Positions 1 through 8,200 of a DNA stretch of 14,497 bases are shown one piece after another. The notes below the pieces were generated by a model that searched no databases, was not told the origin of the DNA, and saw only the letters and a list, made by a program, of their open reading frames with translations. The stretch's first letter is position 1; every line of letters begins with the position of its first letter. The position numbers were made by a program, and so were the translations under genes. The stretch is from an uncultured Bacilli bacterium (GTDB taxonomy: Bacteria; Bacillota_I; Bacilli_A; RF39; UBA660). The stretch covers positions 1 to 14,497 of the forward strand of contig CANQYA010000010.1 of the NCBI GenBank assembly GCA_947627965.1, in the 5' to 3' direction.

Positions 1-307
1 TTAATACTTGCATTTATATCTCTATCTAATAGTAATCCACATCCATTACATTTATATTTTCGTATGTTTAAATCCTTCAATTCTTCTTCCTTTTTCCCAC
101 AATGACTACATATCTAATTACTTGGATAATACATATCTACTTGCTATAATCTTTAAGAAAAATTTTTTCGGTCTCTTTATAAGTTTTTTCTTTTAGTGAA
201 AGATAATGATTATAAATAAATCTAGAACTACCTAAAAACTGATTTAACTTTACTTGTTGTTCTTTATTAGGATACATTCGAAAATAATAAGCTTGATAAA
301 CATTCAT
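1..307 (-). pseudogene. tnpB: TnpB (IS200/IS605 family) with large internal deletion, partial at window edge
   Basis: An ATG at 305-307 opens a 56-residue frame (MNVYQAYYFRMYPNKEQQ..., then FLGSSRFIYNHYLSLK) that matches the standard TnpB N-terminus, and it stops at a TAG (137-139). In a shifted frame directly downstream comes the typical TnpB C-terminus: VDMYYPSN, a TAG at 114-116 where a Lys or Gln codon is expected, then ICSHCGKKEEELK and CNGCGLLLDRDINASI up to base 1. The zinc ribbon cysteines (CxxC...CxxC) and the last RuvC aspartate (DRDIN) are therefore present. Roughly 240 residues, including the other two RuvC acidic residues, are missing. TnpB proteins are RNA-guided nucleases of transposons and are usually near 370 residues, so this copy cannot be active. 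No tnpA is visible. The 3' end, and any guide RNA region, lies outside the window. The identity is clear from the two conserved ends. Confidence 0.88.
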
Positions 308-750
308 ACTTTAGCCCCCCATAATTACAAAATATCATACATAAGTTTGTTAGTCAACTACTTTTCATATTTTCTTTATGCCAATTTTTACCACACTTAT
401 TTAAAAGAAATTTTTTTTTACATTTTTTACCTTTTCCAAATAAATTTCTAGTATAAAGAAAATTTGCAAAGTAAATTCCTTATAAATAAAAAAAAATATA
501 TCCTACAAAAAGGTAAAAATTTATCAAAAATAAAAAACTCTTAAAATTCATAAATTGAAAAGTTAAATTCCATTTTTAATTATTGATATAGAATTAAGTC
601 TTTCAGCAAATATCAGTAAAAATTTTGGAAAATTAACGTTTTTTATTGTAAGTAAAAAATTAAATTTCATTTTATGGCATTTTTTAAAAACTTTATTACA
701 AAATTTCTAAAAATTGTCCCCATCTTTACTAAAATTTAATATCATCTAAA
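308..750. other. AT-rich intergenic DNA without a supported gene
   Basis: Apart from the putative tnpB promoter at 329-357, I see nothing coding here. The open frames are short, rich in Phe, Leu, Ile, Tyr and Lys as expected from base composition, and lack ribosome sites or family motifs. The part next to tnpB may be the left end of the old IS200/IS605 element, but no boundary could be fixed. Loose CAA/CTA motifs between about 699 and 746 resemble the array that follows but are not regularly spaced. Confidence 0.5.
329..357 (-). promoter_or_regulatory. Putative promoter of the tnpB remnant
   Basis: On the minus strand TTGACT (352-357) is followed after 17 bp by TATTTT (329-334). A TGA just before the -10 box gives an extended -10 (TGnTATTTT). 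The predicted start lies about 15 nt before the ATG at 307, and an unusual run of six G residues (about 314-319) stands where a ribosome site would be. This is consensus matching only; such matches are common in AT-rich DNA. Confidence 0.4.
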
Positions 751-927
751 AATTTGCCCAAAATTTTCTCAAAAGCTTTACCAATATTTAGCCAAACCTT
801 TATCAAAAAACTTATATGTCATTACCAAAAAACTTATCAATTGCTTAGCAAAAACTTTATCAAAGCCTTATCTAAAATTATCAATTTCTTATCAAGCACT
901 TATCACCTCCTATCAAAGCATCGCCAA
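751..927. repeat. Degenerate motif array with ~11-bp period (consensus NNNYTTAYCAA)
   Basis: CAA (or CTA/CAC) triplets, most preceded by TTAT, TTAC or TTAG, fall at 759, 770, 782, 793, 804, (815 degenerate), 826, 838, 849, 861, 872, 882, 893, 904, 914 and 925. That is about 16 units at a mean spacing close to 11 bp, with individual units of 10-12 bp. Because unit length drifts, no reading frame is kept from unit to unit, so the regularity acts at DNA or RNA level rather than in a protein. The spacing is near one helical turn, as expected for phased binding sites or intrinsically curved DNA. It lies in the non-coding stretch downstream of pgi. The function is unknown. Confidence 0.6.
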
Positions 928-952
928 ATCATACTTCCATTTTCCCCATTAG

Positions 953-973
953 AAAAAGCCTATAAAATAGACT
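953..973 (-). terminator. Probable Rho-independent terminator of the glucan synthase-pgi operon
   Basis: On the minus strand AGTCTAT, a TTT loop and ATAGGCT form a 7-bp stem (one G-T wobble), followed by TTTTTCT. It lies about 105 nt beyond the pgi stop codon and is the first hairpin with a T-run that I see there. The stem is short and AU-rich, so the call is moderate. Confidence 0.5.
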
Positions 974-1077
974 TTTCTTTTACAATTTTATTTCTTTTTT
1001 TTAAGCAAAAGTTCCTTTTTCACTTTTCTAAAATTTTCAAATTCCTACACTTATTTTTAAATTTCTTTTCTTGCCTT

Positions 1078-2298
1078 TTAAAATATAACTATACTATTCA
1101 AAGCATCATTAATTAAACTTTTATATTTTTCTACCCCTGGTTGATCAAAAGGATTAACATCAATTAATAATGCTCCTACAATAGCAGATGTCATAAAGAA
1201 ACGAACTAATTCACCAAGATTAAATTCGTCTAATTGTGAAGCATACAATACTAAACTTGGTGTTTTATCACTATAATGGGCTTCACATACTTTTTCAAGG
1301 GCAATACGATTTATCTCCTGCAAAGTTTTATCATACTTATTAATTTTTATAACTGGTTCATCGATAATACCAATAGTTGTTTCAAAAACAATATCCTTAC
1401 CCTGTTGTAGGAATTGCCCCATAGAATGCAAATCCCTAGTATTAACAATCGATATAGGTAAAATACCTTTACCATTTTTACCTTGTGTTTCCGCAAATAA
1501 TTGCTTTAACCATTCCGTGAAATAATATAATTTTTCATCATAAACAGTAAAAGCTTCAACATATTTACCTTTACGGAACAACACTTCCCTAGCGATAGCG
1601 TACTCAAAAGCTTTATCTAAATATTCACTACCACTCATAAAGCCTTCAAGTAAAGTTAAAATATCAATTCCCATTACTGCTAAAGGAAATAACCCTACTG
1701 GTGTAAATACTGAAAACCTGCCCCCAATCTTAGGTGGTATTTCAAAAGTAAAATACCCTCCCTCTTTAGCTTTCTTTCTTAAACTTCCCTTTTTCGCATC
1801 AGTTGTAATTATAATTCTTTCCTTCATTTCCTCTTCGCTATATTTACCTTTCATAATATATTCCATAATATCAAAGGCAATACTTGGTTCTAAAGTTTCA
1901 CCTGACTTAGATATAACATTAACAATTACATCTTTATCTTTTATGTACTCGATCACATCACGATAATATAAAGAAGAAAGATTAGTACCTAAAAAGATAA
2001 CCTCCGGCTTTTCCCTATTAAAAGTTGGAAGTAAAGCTTCCATAATCGCTTTAGTTCCCATGTACGAACCACCTATACCAATAACAATAAAAACATCACA
2101 ATTGTTCCTAGTATATTCAGCCACTTTAATAATATCATTCAATTCTTCCTTTGAAACATAACTATTAATGTCATTTAAGTAAGCAAGTTCTCCATCGACA
2201 AAAGATTTAATGAGTTTTTTACTACTTTTATTTAACTTAACTTGGTCAACACCACTTATAAATTTTGCTGTATATTTGTTAAATTCACTTTTTATCAC
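1078..2298 (-). CDS. pgi: Glucose-6-phosphate isomerase
   Basis: Cytosolic enzyme interconverting glucose-6-phosphate and fructose-6-phosphate in glycolysis and gluconeogenesis. The 406-residue product carries the family landmarks: GIGGSYMGTKA (74-84), the SIS phosphate-binding motif SKSGETLEP (130-138), GGRFSVFTPVGLFPLA (192-207), catalytic Glu270 in QLFAETQGKNGKG, His291 in DLHSMGQ, and the C-terminal QPGVEKYK (386-393) with the catalytic lysine. It is somewhat shorter than the ~450 residues usual in Firmicutes, mostly at the N-terminus, but no motif is missing. The start is the GTG at 2296-2298, chosen because an AAGGAGGG ribosome site lies 7 nt upstream. The gene overlaps the end of the glucan synthase gene by 14 bp, so the two are probably co-transcribed and translationally coupled. 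Substrate and pathway are from family knowledge. Confidence 0.96.
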   Translation of the reverse strand: MIKSEFNKYTAKFISGVDQVKLNKSSKKLIKSFVDGELAYLNDINSYVSKEELNDIIKVAEYTRNNCDVFIVIGIGGSYMGTKAIMEALLPTFNREKPEVIFLGTNLSSLYYRDVIEYIKDKDVIVNVISKSGETLEPSIAFDIMEYIMKGKYSEEEMKERIIITTDAKKGSLRKKAKEGGYFTFEIPPKIGGRFSVFTPVGLFPLAVMGIDILTLLEGFMSGSEYLDKAFEYAIAREVLFRKGKYVEAFTVYDEKLYYFTEWLKQLFAETQGKNGKGILPISIVNTRDLHSMGQFLQQGKDIVFETTIGIIDEPVIKINKYDKTLQEINRIALEKVCEAHYSDKTPSLVLYASQLDEFNLGELVRFFMTSAIVGALLIDVNPFDQPGVEKYKSLINDALNSIVIF

Positions 2299-5200
2299 TA
2301 GCTATCCCTCCTTTTATATTTATCACTACAGCATGTATTCTTTTATCATTTTTTAAACGTATCTTTTTACCCTTAACCTCTTCGCCATCAACCATAATAT
2401 TATCTTGTTTTTCTTTTAAATTAACTTTAATTTTATAAGTAGTATCCATATAGTTGTATTGTAATTCAAAATTTTTCCATTCACTAGGTGTATGTGGTTC
2501 AAAACTTAAATAATTACCTTCTTTTTTAAAACCAATTATACTAGTAAGACCTACGTTATAAAACCAACCAGCACTTCCTGTATACCAGCTCCATCCACCA
2601 CGACCTTTATATTTATAATTACTATATATATCCGCACCTATTACATATGGTTCTATTTTATAAACATTAACATCTTCTTGTGACATAGTTCGGTTAACAG
2701 GATTAATCATTTGATAATATTGATAAGCCCTGTCGATATAACCTACTTTTATTAAAGCCATTATATACCAAATAACAGAATGAGTATACTGTCCGCCATT
2801 TTCTCTTATCCCTTTTGGATAATCCATAATGTATCCTGGAATGTTTTTAGCATCTTTAAATGGTGGATCTAATAATTTAATAATTTTAGTATCTTTATCC
2901 ACTAATTTATCTTCAACACTTTTTATTACACTGCCAAGTCGTTCAAAAGGAATAACTGAAGAAAGAATAGCAAAACTTTGTGATATTAAATCGATTTGAC
3001 ATTCGTCATTTTTAATGGAACCTAATGGACTACCATTATCATAGAAAGCCCTTTTGTAATAATCTTCATCCCATCCTACCGTATTTAATGCTTCTTTTAA
3101 ATTATCTAAATAATTATTATATTTAGAATAATCCAATTTAACATCATAGCTCTTTCCTACTTTAAGGAAATCACTAATAACAAGATAAGCAAAGAAACCT
3201 AACCAAACACTAGTACCTCGCCCTAGAATACCTACTTTATTCATACCATCGTTCCAATCGCCACCACCAATTAAAGGTAATCCGTTCTCGCCTGTATTAT
3301 TAATTGTACGATTGATACATAACAATAAATGTTCTAACAATGATTTCTTATCTTTAGTATACCAGTAAGTAATTCCTTTCTCTGTTTCACCTGGAAGCAA
3401 AGCATCTCCTTCTATAAAGCATATTTCTTCCTCTAATATCTTACTATCTTCTGTAATTTCAATATATTTATTAGTAGCGTACACTAGCCATAGGAAATCG
3501 TCCATATAATGGCTTCGCAATCCTAACATATTATCTTCGTGCCACCAATGTAAAACGTCTCCTTCCTTAAATTGATGCATAGCATTTTTAATTATCTGTT
3601 CTTTCGTTATACTAGGTATTACACTACAAATATTAACTGCGTCCTGTAATTGATCTCTAAAGCCATAAGCTCCTCCTACTTGATAAAATCCTGCTTTAGC
3701 ATATAGACGAGAAGCAATCGTCTGATATAAATACCAACCGTTCATCATATAATTAAAACTTTTATCAGGTGACTTTATTTTTACAATATCTAATAAATTA
3801 GACCAATATTTTTTTACCTCGTCATATTCATTATCAATACGTTCTTCTAGCTTATACTTTTGTAAAATATCTTGTAATTCATCTAATCCAATAGCTGTTC
3901 CTAAAACAAAGGAAAAATCTTTTTGCTCGCTAGGAGCTAATTCCACTTCAACTGAAATAGATTTAGAAATAATACGATCTGTCGATTGACTAATAATAGG
4001 TAAAGTCGAACTCATAAAGACTGATACTCCTGAGAAATTAGTACTGTAAACATTTCTTAAGATAACCGCATTCATTTTATCAAAATATTCAGACAATATA
4101 TAACGACTTGATTTTTCTTCATTTGGTCCTAAAGTAGGATTAATCCAAAAAGTAACTATATATTTCTTTATTTTATTAGTAGTATTAACTAAATTTAATT
4201 TATAAAATTTAACTTTATCTTCTTTAGCTACAAACTGTATCATATTTAAGTCATAATCATTACTACTATGTTCAAAAGTAGAATATCCAAAGCCATGAAT
4301 ACATTTCTTAGGTTCTATTTCCTTATCATTTATAGAAATACCTTCTGATTTATCATTTACCACTATATCATTAGTCCATGAAGTTAATTTAAATTGTTGA
4401 CTGTTATAAGAATAAGTAAAACCACATTCATTATTAGTTATGATACTACCAAAACTTTGATTAGCTAAAACATTAGACCATGGTGTTGGTGTATCTTGAT
4501 TAACAATTACATACTCGTTCGTATCCTTTACAAAACCACCGTAACCATTATAATTATCTAACATCGTCGTATCTATTTTTTTACTTTTAGTTACATCAAG
4601 TTTTCTTTTAGGAAAATCGACAATTAAATTATTAAGATGCATACGATTAACCGCATCGTCTAAAGAAGCATCAATACTAGAATTAAATGTAAGTCTTGCT
4701 ACCATATTTAATAATATCTTTTCTTCATTAGTTAAATCTTGTTCTTCTAATAAGTAAACATTACCTGGTGTTGCATTAAAATCAAACAATTTATTCATAC
4801 GATATAATTCTTGTTCTACTTCACGCTTAATAATATTCTTATACTCATCTATTTCACTATTTATTATAACTAAATCAATATATAAAGCTTTACTTTTATA
4901 ATATTCAAATGCTCTTATGACATCTTTAGCTAAACGGAAAGATTCCCCACTATGAATATTAACTAAAATAATAGGTAAATCACCACTTATTCCAAAACGC
5001 CATAAACCACTTTGGTTAAGAGAATTCTGAGCTAGTAAATCTTTCCTTTCTTCACGAATAAAATGTCTACTCGTCTGGTAAAGATAATTTAACATAATGT
5101 TATAAGTCTTAATGTTGTTACCACTTATATTTAAAAGTTTAGTATTCATATTATTAGCAAGAGAAGCATAATTAACTGTTTTTTCAATATTATAAGTATC

Positions 5201-8200
5201 TGAATAAGTATTTATTATAGCTTCGATACCTTCCATTGATTTACTGAAACCACTTACATAGTAAACAGTAACTTCTTCCTTAGGTGCTAAATCTATTTGG
5301 GTTCTTAAACTGATAATAGGATCGATATTAGTACCCGATTCATTAGAAAGATTTTGATTTAAAGCCCTAGCATTATAAGCACTTTTACCACGTCCTATAA
5401 ACTTATCTCTTTCTGTTTCGTATGATATATCATATTTTTTCTTATCGACAATTAGCTTAGCCATCATAAAATTACTTGTTTTGGCACTGTTATTTCTTCT
5501 TCGCATAATTAATGCTTTATATTCGTCGATGTACCTACTACTTACAAATAAATTCCTAAACGTTCTATGAATAATATCAGCAATATTTTCTTCAATAATT
5601 ACTTCGGTATAAGTAGTAAGTTCTAGATTGCGAGTTTGATTAGATAAATTTTTAAAACTATATTTTCTAATTTCAGCATCGTGCTCATTAGATACTACAA
5701 TCTCTGTTTGACAAATTATTTCGTTATCTAATCTTGAAAATTTAATACGGTCATTAGCAAAAACAACACTATACTTAAGCGGAACAACATTAGTAGGAGC
5801 AAAAGTATTTGACCAAATATTACCTGTTTTTAAATCTTTAATATATAAATAAGTTCCATAATCTAATTCTGTTATTTTACGATATCTATTTAATTGGATT
5901 GTTCCATATCTACTAAAGCCATTACCACGATCATTTATTAAAACACTATATCGCGAATTAGATAATACTGACAATTGTGGTGTTTCTGATATATAGTCAT
6001 AATAACGGATATCATTTTCTATTTTTTCACGTTCATAATCATATTTCTTATAACCGACAACTTTCATATTGATAACAGGATTTAGTTGGACTTTTTCTTT
6101 CAATAATATTTCAAAAGCTTGAGTTTTTAAATCAGAATGAAAATATTTTTGAATAACATTATCCTTTAAATAATTAGCTAAAGAAGATAAAATCATTCCT
6201 TGATGATGAGCATAATAAGCTAAAACACGATTACCTGTCGTATAGTCATAAGCTTCGTAATAACCAAAATCACCATACATATTTAATCTTTTAAATTTCT
6301 TTAAATTGTTATAAACATCTAAAGCATCGTAAGTAATAGTTAAAATACTAGCATAAGGTGATAAAACAAGGCGATCATCTTTTTCATCAATTACTTTTAA
6401 ATAAGGAGTAGCAAAAGCTTTATATTTATAATTTAAACCATCATCTAATTCGTCATAAGCAGACTCTGATATACCCCATGGCAATCTATAATCGATTTCA
6501 TTGATATAATTTTTTTGACAAAATTTAGCAAAGAAATAACTTTCGTCTAACAAAGTATTAGGGTAAGTTTTCATAAATATTAAAGGCATAAAATACTCAA
6601 AAGATGTACCTGACCAAGATACTAATCCTTTATGTTTCTTATACTTAGTTAAAGTCTTGTCTAAACTTAACCAATGTTTACTAGGAACATCACCTTTCAT
6701 AATAGCTACAAAGCTTAAAATTCTACTTTCACTAGCAAATTTATTATAACAATAAGGAGATAATTCCTCATCAGCTGTATTATAGGCAATACTAAATACA
6801 TCTTGATTAGTATATAGTTTAGAAAAATCCATTTCTTTAAATAAAGTATTAATGCGTTCATACAAAGATAATTCGTTTTTCTTTTTACAAAACTCTTTCA
6901 TAACAACTAAACTAGCTGATAAATTACCACTATCGACAGAAGAAACTACATAAGGATTAATTTTCTCTAAAGTCCTTATATTATACCAATTGTATAAATG
7001 TCCGTTCCATTTCTCTAATTTTTCTAATGTTGTAGTTATCTTACTTAATAAATCAATAGCTTTTTCACTATTAATAAAATCTAATTCATAAGCTGAAATA
7101 ATAGATGTAATAGACATACCAATATTGGTTGGCGATGTTTTTAATTCTTCTTTATTCTCACGATTAAGCTGGATATTATCAGGTATTAAATAATTATTTT
7201 CTTTAGTTAAATAAGTATCAAAAAATAACCAAGTACGATAAGCAACATCTTTTAATTTTTCGTCTTGACGAGTAGATAATCCTTCTAAACTAATAACGTT
7301 AGTTTTACTAAAAGAAGATAATATTATTGGTGCTAGAATAAAACCTATTGCTAATATAACTGCAATTAGTAAATACTTTGGACTAAATAATAATGATAAT
7401 ATAATCAATAAAATAGCGATAAAGTAATTAATTCTAAAGGAATTAATATATGATAAAAAATCACTTTTAATAGATTTAGAAGCATCTTCAGCAGTTACCC
7501 AGTTTAAAAGGTTTTTATGACTAATCGTCATACGATAAATAGATCTAAGAAAAGCATCTAAATATAGAAAACTATAATAAGGTATCGTAATAATATTTAT
7601 TAACATACGATATAAAATACTTAAAAAGCCAAAAATTAAGTTATTATAATACTTAAAAGTAAATAACTTCTTATTTTGCATTTGTAATAAATCTTTTAAA
7701 TAGAAAAGCATAGGTAAAAAAACAACAGATAAAACAATAAGAAGTGTTACTAAAGGATTTCCATTAATAAAAGATAAAACAATAAGTATTAACATTGAAA
7801 AATCTAAAAATATTCTTCTAATATTATCAAATATTTTAATCTTTTCAATTAAATTTAAGGGATTTTTAACTTTACTTCCATTTTTATTAGGAACTCTTTT
7901 AAAAAGCCAATTAGATATTTGAACATCACCTCTAGCCCAACGATGTTGACGTGATGACTCTACTAAAAATTCTGAAGGAAAATCGTCAATTAATTCAATA
8001 TCAGAAGCGAAACCACATCTTAAATAATTACCTTCTAATAAATCGTGACTTAATATTAAATTATCAGGAAAAATATTAGATACAACTTCGTCAAATATTT
8101 CCAAATCATATATACCTTTACCAATAAAACTTCCTTCTTTAAACACATCTTGATAAAAATTAGGAATAATCGTCGAATAAACATCAAATCCCCCTATACC

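Noticed and set aside
8..451. Two short plus-strand open frames (8-196 and 254-451)
   Set aside because: Phe/Leu/Ile/Tyr-rich frames opposite the tnpB remnant and its upstream DNA, typical of AT-rich noise, without ribosome sites.
751..927. CRISPR array
   Set aside because: Units are 10-12 bp and degenerate with no spacer-repeat structure and no cas genes nearby.
754..1116. 120-codon open frame on the plus strand
   Set aside because: It lies over the 11-bp array and the end of pgi, has no ribosome site and no family motif. Its repeated residues simply reflect the DNA period, whose unit lengths do not keep a frame.
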